Under the pieces are notes generated by a model that was given only the letters and a program-made list of their open reading frames with translations, searched no databases and was not told the origin of the DNA. From the IMG/VR virus record IMGVR_UViG_3300023215_000567, positions 1 through 22,218 of that record: a DNA stretch of 22,218 bases; one strand, 5' to 3'. The translations under genes were made by a program, and so were the position numbers. Below are positions 12,136 through 19,249 of the stretch, piece by piece (the first letter of the stretch is position 1; each line of letters starts with the position of its first letter). Source of the DNA: a virus.

Positions 12136-12963
12136 ATGATTAACATTGATGAATTAAAAGCAAGGGTAAATATTGTCGATATCATCGAGAATTTTGTACC
12201 ACTAAGAAATGCTGGCAAGGATTACCAAGCTTGCTGCCCTTTTCACAATGAAAGAACGCCTAGCTTTACCGTTATCGAAAATGATCAGTATTATCACTGC
12301 TTTGGTTGTGGCGCTAACGGTGACGTTATCGACTTCCTAAAAGATATAAACGGATGGGATTTTAAACAGGCTGCAAAGTATTTAGGCGCTGATATAAAAG
12401 ATACTGAAATGGTAACTGGTCAGCCCGTTAAAGCTAGGCCAGCAAGGGCTAGACTTGGATTTGATTGTACGCCATTTGATGCGAGTGAGATAACAGCATT
12501 TTTAAAAACGTGCGAATGCAAAACACACCAGGGTGAACAAATATTCTTTAAAGGATCAAGCCAGATAGCTATTGTTACTGACATAAACGCAAACCCGGTA
12601 AGCTTGATGCAGATTATCGGCCAAGGATTTAAACCTAAGCCATACAAGAAGTCTTTTTTATACGGTAGCTGTGCAATATTTGGCGAGTTAAATGGCGATG
12701 TTTATTTGTGCGAAAACTGGTATGAAGCAAACAAACTTAACCGGGTAGAAGGAAAAAACACAGTTTGTTATTTTGATCCGCATAACCTTTATTTCATGCA
12801 AGACGAATTAAAGCGAAAACAGGGTGTAAAAATAATTGTAGTAGCTGAAACAGAAGAAAGTCTATACCAAGCAGATAAGTTTAATTTACTTGATTGCTAT
12901 ATGGGCGGAATAAAAGTTGATTTAGATTTAATTTACGAGGGTAAAGAATTATGTACGAATTAA
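12136..12963 (+). CDS. CHC2 zinc-finger DNA primase, with an atypical TOPRIM-like region
   Basis: 275 residues. The N-terminus is a clear CHC2 primase zinc finger: Cys34-x2-His37 (ACCPFH) and Cys55-x2-Cys58 (HCFGCG), with GDVIDFLKDINGWDF after it. A following region has VYLCENWYEANKL (189-201) and KIIVVAETEES (232-242) where TOPRIM folds place the catalytic Glu and the Asp-x-Asp pair; here the pair reads Glu-Thr-Glu, so the catalytic core is atypical or degenerate. It would make RNA primers, perhaps with the DUF3987 partner. It starts two bases after that gene and overlaps the helicase by 13 bases. Confidence 0.85.
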   Translation: MINIDELKARVNIVDIIENFVPLRNAGKDYQACCPFHNERTPSFTVIENDQYYHCFGCGANGDVIDFLKDINGWDFKQAAKYLGADIKDTEMVTGQPVKARPARARLGFDCTPFDASEITAFLKTCECKTHQGEQIFFKGSSQIAIVTDINANPVSLMQIIGQGFKPKPYKKSFLYGSCAIFGELNGDVYLCENWYEANKLNRVEGKNTVCYFDPHNLYFMQDELKRKQGVKIIVVAETEESLYQADKFNLLDCYMGGIKVDLDLIYEGKELCTN

Positions 12964-14756
12964 GAGATTACCAACAGAAAGTACATGACAGTACATTGCA
13001 GCATATGCGCGATACTTACAAAACTGGGAATTTTGACCCAGCTTACGCAAGCGTCACAGTTGGCGGTGGTAAAACGGTATTAATAGCTTTTCTTGTTCAG
13101 CAGATAATTAGCAGGCCGGGTAATAGTGTTTTGGTATTGGCAAGGCAAGGCGAATTGGTGGATCAAAACGCTTTAGATGCAAGGGCTATAGGTATTAAGC
13201 TTTCAATATTTAGCGCTAGTTTAAATCAAAAATCGACATACTACCCGGTAATATTTGGAACAGAGGGTACAGTTGGTAGAGCTTTAGATAAGGAGTTTAA
13301 AGACAGGGCTTTTACAGCAATATTAATTGATGAGTGTCATCATGTTAACTGGCAATCTTGTATATCTGACTCTGAGGAGGATAAATCTCAATACGGCAAT
13401 ATAATTAAGCACTTTCAATCTAATGCCGAGCGCTTAGGTGACAAGCCACCGTTAATAATTGGTTACACTGGCTCACCTTATCGTGGTAGCGAGTCTATAT
13501 ACGGCAAGTTTTGGCGAAAGCAGCTATCTGACGTTTCAACCTACGAGTTAATTAATAAAGGGTTTTTAGTCCCGCCTGTATTTGGTTTTGGTGATGATGA
13601 TCATCATTATGAGGCGCTTGATAAGTACCAAATAAAGGGTGGTGAAGGCGCCCAGGATTTTACTGCTAAAGAGCTGGCTGCAATGGGGCGTGATATTTGT
13701 AAAGAGCAGACAAAAACCCAAAAAATAATACAAGAGGTAATGGCCAGAACTGAAAACCGTGATGGTGGCGTTATGATTACATGCGCTAGCAAAAAGCATT
13801 GCGAACAAGTTGCGGAGTGCTTGCCGGAAGGTAGCTGGGGGATAATAACAGACTCGACCAGCACCAAAAAGAGAATGGAAATACTTAATGATATTAAATC
13901 AAACAACATCAAATACATAATACAAATAGGCTGTTTGTCGACAGGTTTTAACGCACCTACACTTTCAACCAGTGTAATATTGCGAAAAATTGGTAGTTTA
14001 ACGCTATTAATACAATTGATTGGCCGAGTGCTTAGAATATTAAAGCCAGAGCATGAAGAAATGGGTATAGTTAAAAAAGATGCGTTGGTGCTTGATTATA
14101 GCGACTCAATTGAAGCTATAGGTAACTTATATGACGACCCAATAGTTCAGCAAGCAATGGAGCAAAAAGGCACTAAGGGAGAAGGTACACCGCAAGAATG
14201 CCCGTTATGCTCAACAATGAATAGTGAGTTTGCAGTGCGCTGTATTGGCCAAGCACAAACTAGCGATGACGGACGTTGCGAGCATTACTTTATGTTTAAC
14301 GAGTGCGGCAATTGTGGCGCACATAACGCACCAAGCGCTAAAACGTGTCGCACTTGCGATGCTGTGATGATTGACCCTAACGCAAACTTAAAAAATAAAG
14401 CGTACACCGATGCGGACTATAAAAAAGTGCTTAGCATGTCATTAACGCAAACTCAAAAAGAAGGTATATGGGTGTGTTATGAATTAGATTCCACTTACAT
14501 GCAAAACGGTATTGAATTTCCTGAGATAGCAAAAGAATACTTTAACCCGTTTTCAACTAAACAGTGGGAGCGTGCAACCTGGCGTAAATTTGTTATTGAG
14601 CATGTAGAGTCAGAAACGTGGCAGCGCGGAATAATGGCAGCTAAAAACTTTGCCCAGTTAAAACAGAATGAAATGGTATTAAAGGCCCCGACATTCATAA
14701 CGCACAGAAAGAACGACAAAGGCTTTAGCATAATAAACCGCAAAAAGTTTGATTAA
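12951..14756 (+). CDS. Superfamily 2 DEAD/H-type DNA helicase with C-terminal zinc ribbons
   Basis: 601 residues. Motif Q-like LRDYQQKVHDS at the start, Walker A VGGGKTVLIAF (37-47), DECH box in LIDECHHVNW (125-134), TGSPYRGS (motif III), CLSTGFNAPTLS and QLIGRVLRILKP (motifs V and VI). This is the RecG/UvrB/Ssl2-like type of phage helicase. After it come two zinc ribbons, CPLC...C about 415-430 and CGNC...CRTC about 450-467, then a roughly 110-residue domain rich in Trp and Lys. It probably unwinds or remodels forks and recombination intermediates. GAGGG nine bases before the ATG lies inside the primase gene. Confidence 0.9.
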   Translation: MYELRDYQQKVHDSTLQHMRDTYKTGNFDPAYASVTVGGGKTVLIAFLVQQIISRPGNSVLVLARQGELVDQNALDARAIGIKLSIFSASLNQKSTYYPVIFGTEGTVGRALDKEFKDRAFTAILIDECHHVNWQSCISDSEEDKSQYGNIIKHFQSNAERLGDKPPLIIGYTGSPYRGSESIYGKFWRKQLSDVSTYELINKGFLVPPVFGFGDDDHHYEALDKYQIKGGEGAQDFTAKELAAMGRDICKEQTKTQKIIQEVMARTENRDGGVMITCASKKHCEQVAECLPEGSWGIITDSTSTKKRMEILNDIKSNNIKYIIQIGCLSTGFNAPTLSTSVILRKIGSLTLLIQLIGRVLRILKPEHEEMGIVKKDALVLDYSDSIEAIGNLYDDPIVQQAMEQKGTKGEGTPQECPLCSTMNSEFAVRCIGQAQTSDDGRCEHYFMFNECGNCGAHNAPSAKTCRTCDAVMIDPNANLKNKAYTDADYKKVLSMSLTQTQKEGIWVCYELDSTYMQNGIEFPEIAKEYFNPFSTKQWERATWRKFVIEHVESETWQRGIMAAKNFAQLKQNEMVLKAPTFITHRKNDKGFSIINRKKFD

Positions 14757-14780
14757 ACTTAAAATAACACAAATTAATTA

Positions 14781-14809
14781 TTGACCAAGGAAGGTTTAAC
14801 GGTTAGAGT
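14781..14809 (+). promoter_or_regulatory. Promoter candidate for the recombination genes
   Basis: TTGACC (14781-14786), 17 bases, TAGAGT (14804-14809). It lies in the 81-base gap between the helicase and the exonuclease, about 30 bases before the latter. The -35 hexamer is the same as that of the candidate at 17391-17419. Confidence 0.45.
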
Positions 14810-14837
14810 TAACTTAACTTTTAAAGAGGGTATAAAA

Positions 14838-15692
14838 ATGAAACTAGGATTATTTACCGACATGCACCAAGATGAATATCGCGCAGTAGATGCACTGGCC
14901 AACAGTAGTGCAACTATATTTGAGCGTAACCCGTCTGATTATATTTGGTCAAAAACAGCGCCTACAAATTACTCAAAGGTGCAAACTAAAGACTTTGGAA
15001 CTGCATTACATGCTGCATTGCTTGAGCCTGAAACGTATGATGATTTAATCTTTGTTAGTAGCGTTAAAGGCCGTCAAACCAAATCGTTTGAGCAAGAGGT
15101 TATAGACAACCCTGACAACATCGTACTGACAGCAGAAGAAGCCGAAAAGGTTAAATTAATGGTTGGCAGTGTTAACGCTCACCCTACTGCAAAGATTTTA
15201 TTAGAGTCGCAAGGGCAAGCAGAGTGCAGTGTATTTGCAGAAGATAAAGAGCGCTGCGTAAACCTTAAATGCCGACCAGATAAAAACGCAGTTGAATCAA
15301 TTGGTGCGTGTATTGACGTTAAAAGCACAGCAAACCTTGATGATTGGCGCAGCGATAAAGAGTGGATTAACCCGCTTTATAAATTTGACTATGGCCATCA
15401 AGCGGCATTTTACATGCACACATTAAGCTTGCATTACGGCTTTGAAGTTACACGATTTATATTTATTGCAGTATCAACATCGGTTAGCCTTGGCCGTTAC
15501 CCGGTTGGCGTATTTGAAGTGACAAAAGACCAGTTAATTGCCTGGGGTTTTTGGCAGCGTATGACAGCAAACATTGAGCGTTACAAAAACTGCCTTGATA
15601 ATAACGATTGGCTGCACAGTGAAACATTTAATTTCTACTCAGATGATGATTATTCAGATGATGTTGAAGTTACATTTGATGGGGAAGAGTGA
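14838..15692 (+). CDS. RecE-like exonuclease (PD-(D/E)XK, DUF3799 type)
   Basis: 284 residues. GAGGG with a 7-base spacing fixes the start at MKLGLFTDM. Motifs: DFGTALHAALLEP (52-64, His58), QAECSVF (Glu129), CRPDK (Asp148), IDVKST (Asp160, Lys162) and YGHQAAFYM (185-193). These are the core of exodeoxyribonuclease VIII-like enzymes, which resect double-stranded ends 5' to 3' to give tails for annealing. It heads the exonuclease, unknown, SSB set, the usual phage recombination module, and its stop overlaps the next ATG (TGATG). Confidence 0.88.
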   Translation: MKLGLFTDMHQDEYRAVDALANSSATIFERNPSDYIWSKTAPTNYSKVQTKDFGTALHAALLEPETYDDLIFVSSVKGRQTKSFEQEVIDNPDNIVLTAEEAEKVKLMVGSVNAHPTAKILLESQGQAECSVFAEDKERCVNLKCRPDKNAVESIGACIDVKSTANLDDWRSDKEWINPLYKFDYGHQAAFYMHTLSLHYGFEVTRFIFIAVSTSVSLGRYPVGVFEVTKDQLIAWGFWQRMTANIERYKNCLDNNDWLHSETFNFYSDDDYSDDVEVTFDGEE

Positions 15693-16096
15693 TGATTGAC
15701 GTATCGCATACAGTTAAAACAAAATCAGACCAATTAAACGCAGATGATTTAATCGGTGGTGATTTAATGATTCAGGTCGAAGGTGTAAACGTCACCAACG
15801 ACCCTCAACAACCGGTGCATGTGTTTTACTATGGCTGCGAAGGTAAACCATTCAAACCATGCCTGACAGTGCGCAAGATACTTGTTGCATTGTGGGGTAA
15901 AGATGCAAGCCAGTGGGCTAATAAGTGGATGAATTTATATGTTGATCCGACTGTTAGCTTTGGCAAGCAAAAAAACATAGGTGGCATACGAGTTAATGCT
16001 ATGTCACATATAAAAACAGCAGCAACCTTGACGCTGTCAGTTAGACGCGGCGCAAAGCAAGAATTTAGAATACAACCAATCAATTTAGAAGGATAA
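15692..16096 (+). CDS. Conserved phage protein of unknown function next to RecE (134 aa)
   Basis: The start at 15692 follows GGGGAAGAG and overlaps the exonuclease stop. Recognisable conserved parts are LNADDLIGGDLMIQVEGVNV (21-40 region), FKPCLTVRKILVALWGKD, a Trp-rich segment WANKWMNLYVDPTVSFGK and GGIRVNAMSHI, then a beta-rich end LTLSVRRGAKQEFRIQP. I recognise this as a widespread family beside RecE-like nucleases and SSB in siphophages, without known function. In this position lambda-like modules carry the annealing protein, but it has no similarity I can see to RecT or Beta and is much shorter. Confidence 0.75.
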   Translation: MIDVSHTVKTKSDQLNADDLIGGDLMIQVEGVNVTNDPQQPVHVFYYGCEGKPFKPCLTVRKILVALWGKDASQWANKWMNLYVDPTVSFGKQKNIGGIRVNAMSHIKTAATLTLSVRRGAKQEFRIQPINLEG

Positions 16097-16100
16097 GAAA

Positions 16101-16664
16101 ATGAATACAGCAAATTTTGCGGGCAACGTTGGGCAAGACCCGCGCATGAATACGGTAAACACAGCAAACGGTCAAAAGTCAGTTTTAAACTTTAGCCTAG
16201 CAGTGCAAAAGCGCACCAAAGACCAACAGGGTAATTATGAAACACTATGGGTTGATTGCGCTATTTGGGGTGATAGGGCCGACAAATTAAGCCAGTACAT
16301 CACAAAGGGAACTAAATTAGCTGTTAGCGGTTCAGTTGATGTTGACAGTTATGAAGGTAATAACGGTTTTGTGCCAAAGTTAACTTTAATGGTTAATGAG
16401 CTAACATTGCAAGGTGGTGGTCAGCAAGGGCAATCACAAGGCCAATCACAAGCACCACAACAAAACCAAGCGCCTCAAGGCGGTTACGCTCCACAGCAGA
16501 ATGCACCAGCACAGCAAAACAATGGTTATCAAAACAATCAGCAGCAAGGTGGATTCCAACAAGCGCAGCAACAGGCGCAACAGCAAAACCAAGCGCCACA
16601 AGGTGGATATGCACCGCAAGGCGGGTTTAACCCTAATCAAGCTACAGACGACATACCGTTTTAA
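16101..16664 (+). CDS. ssb: Single-stranded DNA-binding protein
   Basis: 187 residues. The OB fold covers about 1-105: MNTANFAGNVGQDPRMN, FSLAVQKR, WVDCAIWGDRADKLSQYITK, GTKLAVSGSVDV. The linker (about 106-180) is a Gln/Gly/Pro-rich low-complexity tail with the unit QQNQAPQGGYAPQ twice. The end DDIPF is the acidic hydrophobic tip that docks partner proteins. It coats single strands made by the RecE-like enzyme and the replication fork. AAGGA precedes the ATG. Confidence 0.95.
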   Translation: MNTANFAGNVGQDPRMNTVNTANGQKSVLNFSLAVQKRTKDQQGNYETLWVDCAIWGDRADKLSQYITKGTKLAVSGSVDVDSYEGNNGFVPKLTLMVNELTLQGGGQQGQSQGQSQAPQQNQAPQGGYAPQQNAPAQQNNGYQNNQQQGGFQQAQQQAQQQNQAPQGGYAPQGGFNPNQATDDIPF

Positions 16665-16679
16665 CCATTAACCATTAAC

Positions 16680-16693
16680 GCGCCTTCGGGCGC
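16680..16693. other. cUUCGg hairpin after ssb
   Basis: GCGCC, TTCG, GGCGC: a perfect five-pair stem with the extra-stable UUCG tetraloop, 16 bases after the ssb stop. No T tract follows, so it is more likely an mRNA 3' stabiliser or processing block than a terminator. Just before it TTAACCATTAACCATTAAC is a short tandem repeat. Confidence 0.5.
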
Positions 16694-16705
16694 AATAGGT
16701 GATTT

Positions 16706-17113
16706 ATGAAATTCAATGATGAAATCCCCGTTTTTGGTGATACTTCTTTCCGTGGTGACTGCTCGCTTGAAGCTAACGACCAAAAGTTATTTGTTAGCTA
16801 CTTGCGAACAAAATATCCTAAAACATACGGCGCAATTGTTGTGCACAATAGGAACGAGGGTAAGCGCAGCTTTCAGCAGGCAGCACGTTTTAAGGCCGAT
16901 GGAATGACAAAGGGAGCTAGCGATATAATGATACCCGCTAACCCTCCATTTATTTGCGAAATGAAGCGTAAAGACCACACGAAAAGCCAATGGAAAGACG
17001 GTCAGCAGGATTACCTTACAGCATGCAAGGAGCTTGGTGCGTTTTCTTGTTTAGCGCTTGGCGCAGATGGAGCAATAGAGGCGTTTGATTATTACTTAGC
17101 AAAACACAAATAA
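16706..17113 (+). CDS. VRR-type PD-(D/E)XK nuclease
   Basis: 135 residues. Motif: KGASDIMIP (Asp73), FICEMKRKDHTKS (Glu85, Lys87) and WKDGQQDYL (Gln100), which is the VRR_NUC active site, with an upstream basic region NRNEGKRSFQQAARFK. Such small phage nucleases are thought to resolve branched DNA or process recombination intermediates. AGGTGA precedes the ATG. It follows the exonuclease/SSB set and probably works with it. Confidence 0.8.
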   Translation: MKFNDEIPVFGDTSFRGDCSLEANDQKLFVSYLRTKYPKTYGAIVVHNRNEGKRSFQQAARFKADGMTKGASDIMIPANPPFICEMKRKDHTKSQWKDGQQDYLTACKELGAFSCLALGADGAIEAFDYYLAKHK

Positions 17114-17116
17114 CCC

Positions 17117-17134
17117 AAGCCGTTTAACTGCGGC
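17117..17134 (+). repeat. Hairpin repeat copy 1 before the zinc-ribbon gene
   Basis: AAGCCGTTTAACTGCGGC is nearly identical to AAGCCGCTTAACTGCGG at 17329-17345. It forms a short stem (GCCG with CGGC) right after the nuclease stop, and has no T tract. The two copies bracket one small gene. Confidence 0.6.
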
Positions 17135-17159
17135 ATTAATTAATACACGGTGATATAAA

Positions 17160-17339
17160 ATGAGTATATTTAGTGAGCTAGCAGGTCAGCATATAAAATG
17201 CGAAATATGCGGAGGTGAAACTATAGCGCTTTATGGTTGTGGATGGGATAATGATTTAATCTACTGTCGCGATAACGAGTGCGGAGCAGAGTATAAGTTC
17301 CCAACAACCACAACGCCAGATGAAAACGAAGCCGCTTAA
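17160..17339 (+). CDS. Small zinc-ribbon protein (59 aa)
   Basis: It begins MSIFSELAGQHIKCEICGGE. Cys14-x2-Cys17 and Cys36-x4-Cys41 (YCRDNEC) make a zinc ribbon; the tail is acidic and Thr-rich. GGTGAT precedes the ATG. The stop lies in the loop of the following terminator, and a hairpin copy lies before the gene, so it is a self-contained unit. Function unknown. Confidence 0.65.
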   Translation: MSIFSELAGQHIKCEICGGETIALYGCGWDNDLIYCRDNECGAEYKFPTTTTPDENEAA

Positions 17340-17351
17340 CTGCGGTTTTTT
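17330..17351 (+). terminator. Rho-independent terminator at the end of the replication block
   Basis: AGCCGC, loop TTAACT, GCGGTT then more T: a six-pair stem (one G-T) with six consecutive T. It overlaps the last codons and stop of the zinc-ribbon gene. The rightward replication transcript probably ends here. Confidence 0.8.
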
Positions 17352-17390
17352 CTTACCTAAAATTAATTTAATTTATTTTTAATAAACCTA

Positions 17391-17419
17391 TTGACCATTG
17401 CGCGGTATTCGCTTATTAT
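17391..17419 (+). promoter_or_regulatory. Promoter candidate for the 17466-21213 block
   Basis: TTGACC (17391-17396), 17 bases, TATTAT (17414-17419), just after the terminator and an AT-rich tract. It is well placed to restart transcription about 40 bases before the next coding start. Confidence 0.6.
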
Positions 17420-17465
17420 AACCCCACTGAAACGCAATAACGCGAACTTAATTGGAGGGTTAAAG

Positions 17466-17696
17466 ATGGCTACTTACAAAGCAACGGTTACGATTTACAG
17501 TGATTCTGATGACAGAGTTTCAACAGGCTTAACGCTTGAGCAATCGCTACTAAAAGTTCAGCGCAATATCTACGGTTATGACCACGATGAAAATCACGTG
17601 ACAGACTCAATCATTGCATTTGCATTATCAGAGCGTGGTGTAACTTTCTTTTGTGCTGACGATACAGCTCAAGTAAATATAAAAATGGAGGCGTAA
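17466..17696 (+). CDS. Small hypothetical protein (76 aa)
   Basis: It starts MATYKATVTIYSDSDDRVST after a strong GGAGGG with a 6-base spacing; a longer upstream frame has no ribosome binding site. It is predicted beta-alpha-beta (TVTIYS, then LTLEQSLLKVQRNIYG, then FALSERGVTFFCADD). First gene after the promoter at 17391. Family not recognised. Confidence 0.7.
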   Translation: MATYKATVTIYSDSDDRVSTGLTLEQSLLKVQRNIYGYDHDENHVTDSIIAFALSERGVTFFCADDTAQVNIKMEA

Positions 17697-17698
17697 AA

Positions 17699-17944
17699 AT
17701 GAAACTACCAGCTACAATAAGCATCAAATACATAGGTGAATCAGACTTACCTATTATGTCTGTTGATTCGCTTCACGTAATTACATCAGATAGTGATTTA
17801 AATGTCATTGCCGATTACGTTAGCTTATTTTCATCTAGCGATTGGGTCGCTAGTGATATTTACAATGCGGTTGAGCAGTGCCAGAAATACCAAGTTTTTA
17901 ATGTTAAAAATGAAAGTGAATGGCTTTCATTCTCGGTTGTTTAA
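17699..17944 (+). CDS. Small hypothetical protein (81 aa)
   Basis: It starts MKLPATISIKYIGESDLPIM, with GGAGG seven bases upstream, and starts two bases after the previous stop. Acidic and mixed alpha-beta; its beginning, TISIKYIGESD, echoes TVTIYSDSDD of the preceding protein, so the two may be distant relatives. Function unknown. Confidence 0.65.
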   Translation: MKLPATISIKYIGESDLPIMSVDSLHVITSDSDLNVIADYVSLFSSSDWVASDIYNAVEQCQKYQVFNVKNESEWLSFSVV

Positions 17945-18115
17945 ATGACCCCCTCAAAACAAGCAAAGCAGGCAGGGCTTGATAGCCTTGCTGAGCTATC
18001 AGAAATAAGCCATGTACCGGTTAGGACTTTGCAGGACTGGTTTAATAATTACCCGCAGCGTTTTAATTTTGTATGCATGGGCGCAGCGTTAATTAAGGAA
18101 ATGACTAATGGATAA
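17945..18115 (+). CDS. Small helix-turn-helix protein (56 aa)
   Basis: It encodes MTPSKQAKQAGLDSLAELSE and so on. SLAELSEISHVPVRTLQDWF is a clear helix-turn-helix (14-33) followed by a short wing region (NNYPQRFNFVCMGA). Proteins of this design are frequent small phage regulators with unproven targets. The ATG directly abuts the previous stop with no clear ribosome binding site, so it is likely coupled; it overlaps the next gene by eight bases. Confidence 0.7.
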   Translation: MTPSKQAKQAGLDSLAELSEISHVPVRTLQDWFNNYPQRFNFVCMGAALIKEMTNG

Positions 18116-18329
18116 ATTCACGCACAGTAAAACGTTAAACACGCATGGATTACCAGCAACAAGCACTATTCATGAAATATTTACTAAGCACTGCGTACAA
18201 GACGATTACAGCGTAGGTATTGCAGTTAGTCCGAGCGGTAAAGTTTGCGACTATGGCAAGCACGACAATATGCCAGATAAATTAAAAGCGCAGTGGGCTT
18301 TTTGTGTGGAGTTGGAAAATGAGAACTAA
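18108..18329 (+). CDS. Small hypothetical protein (73 aa)
   Basis: It starts MDKFTHSKTLNTHGLPATST, with AAGGA eight bases upstream inside the preceding gene. The middle (DYSVGIAVSPSGKVCDYGKH) looks like a beta hairpin. It overlaps both neighbours. Function unknown. Confidence 0.65.
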   Translation: MDKFTHSKTLNTHGLPATSTIHEIFTKHCVQDDYSVGIAVSPSGKVCDYGKHDNMPDKLKAQWAFCVELENEN

Positions 18330-18477
18330 ACTATTCACGAAGCACGAAGATGACGCTTTAATATTTGGCTATGAGCGAAATCACTGCCGCAAAGAAATGG
18401 CCGAAATACTAGGTAAAACTCGCAGACAGTTAACGCGAAGACTTGAAAAATTAAAAGAGGCGGGCGTTATATATTGA
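18319..18477 (+). CDS. Small helix-turn-helix regulator (52 aa)
   Basis: It encodes MRTKLFTKHEDDALIFGYER, then CRKEMAEILGKTRRQLTRRL, then EKLKEAGVIY. The CRKEMAEILGKTRRQLTRRLE part is a helix-turn-helix of the kind found in phage transcription regulators and homeodomain-like (SANT/Myb-like) small proteins. GGAG seven bases upstream; it overlaps the previous gene by 11 bases. Confidence 0.65.
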   Translation: MRTKLFTKHEDDALIFGYERNHCRKEMAEILGKTRRQLTRRLEKLKEAGVIY

Positions 18478-18641
18478 AAAACCCTAAAACACGAAACAGC
18501 TACTCAAGCGTTGTTAATCGCATAATGCAAGAGCCTGAGCTGCGACTTAAAAACAAGCTAGAGCGTCAAGGTTTAGATTGGCGTGAAATTGACAAACAAA
18601 TAAACGAATTAGTAAGGAATAGAAATGAGCAACGAAATTAA
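18474..18641 (+). CDS. Small basic protein with probable TTG start (55 aa)
   Basis: The frame opens at TTG (18474), overlapping the previous stop, and reads KNPKTRNSYSSVVNRIMQE, then a helical basic end with RQGLDWREIDKQINELVRN. It overlaps the next gene by 17 bases. No ATG gives a good alternative: the first internal Met is residue 18. A TTG start within an ATATTGA overlap is plausible by coupling. Function unknown. Confidence 0.45.
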   Translation: MKNPKTRNSYSSVVNRIMQEPELRLKNKLERQGLDWREIDKQINELVRNRNEQRN

Positions 18642-19083
18642 AACGATAGTTAAATGGTTTTCAGATGCAAAGCCTAATCCTACGATTGAGGATTTGTGTG
18701 TGCAAATTGGCTGCGGTTATGAGGAAACGGCAGAGAGAGCTATCGAGCTGACTGATAGCGTATTGCACACCGAACTTTTAAGGGTTGCTGATGAGTACAA
18801 AGCAAAGAATATCCATTACCTTGATGGCATTGATACAATGAGTGAGGCCACAAAAGTAGCTCTACTTGATTCACAATGCGATGAGATAGTGACGCGAATA
18901 GGTGAGTCTTACATGATGGGCTTTGACATTATCGGCGCACTAAATGAGGTTATCGCATCTAACGACTCAAAGCGTATGCCAGATGGCAGTTTTCCGCTAG
19001 ATGAAAACGGAAAAATCACAAAAGAAAGTCCGAATTTCTTTAGCCCTGACTTATCAAAATTTACAGGTGGCAACAATGAATAA
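18625..19083 (+). CDS. MazG-like / PRA-PH-type NTP pyrophosphohydrolase-family protein
   Basis: 152 residues. The central and C-terminal part carries the phage MazG-like signature: ALLDSQCDEIVTRIGESYMM (about 79-98), GFDIIGALNEVIASNDSKRM, then DENGKITKESPNFFSPDLSK. These proteins hydrolyse (d)NTPs or related nucleotides (family knowledge). Acidic residues of the helical metal site are present (Asp82, Asp85, Glu86). The N-terminal 60 residues are a helical addition. AAGGA precedes the ATG. Confidence 0.7.
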   Translation: MSNEIKTIVKWFSDAKPNPTIEDLCVQIGCGYEETAERAIELTDSVLHTELLRVADEYKAKNIHYLDGIDTMSEATKVALLDSQCDEIVTRIGESYMMGFDIIGALNEVIASNDSKRMPDGSFPLDENGKITKESPNFFSPDLSKFTGGNNE

Positions 19084-19228
19084 CTACAAAAAATACTTGC
19101 GCTTAATGAATTTAAACAAGAAAAATCCATTGCCAGAAGTTACTTTAAAAGCGATGTGGGATAACTGGCACTGTAATGATGAAGATGAAAAGCATCCGCC
19201 TTATTACTTTGGTATCAATCAAAGTTAG
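19076..19228 (+). CDS. First half of a possibly amber-split small protein (50 aa)
   Basis: It starts MNNYKKYLRLMNLNKKNPLP and ends HPPYYFGINQS at a TAG (19226-19228). AGGTGG is close before the ATG, and it overlaps the MazG-like gene by eight bases. The frame continues without another stop past the TAG into the next coding region (RERQLAVMRELG...) to 19414. Together they would be a 113-codon protein, so this may be a 5' fragment or a read-through gene. Confidence 0.6.
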   Translation: MNNYKKYLRLMNLNKKNPLPEVTLKAMWDNWHCNDEDEKHPPYYFGINQS

Positions 19229-19249
19229 CGCGAAAGGCAGTTAGCAGTT

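Noticed and set aside
13566-13918. Minus-strand hydrophobic frames of 80 and 103 codons
   Set aside because: They are opposite the helicase gene; the hydrophobic character is the usual shadow of charged coding sequence.
10605-14756. Complete toxin-antitoxin or ParMR partition operon led by the ribbon-helix-helix gene
   Set aside because: The following genes are DUF3987, primase and helicase; no toxin or actin-like/ParA ATPase is present beside it.
16393-16671. Alternative frames of 64-85 codons on both strands over the ssb tail
   Set aside because: They come from the CAA/CAG-rich repeat coding for the Gln-rich SSB linker; the SSB frame with its OB fold and DDIPF end is clearly the real one.
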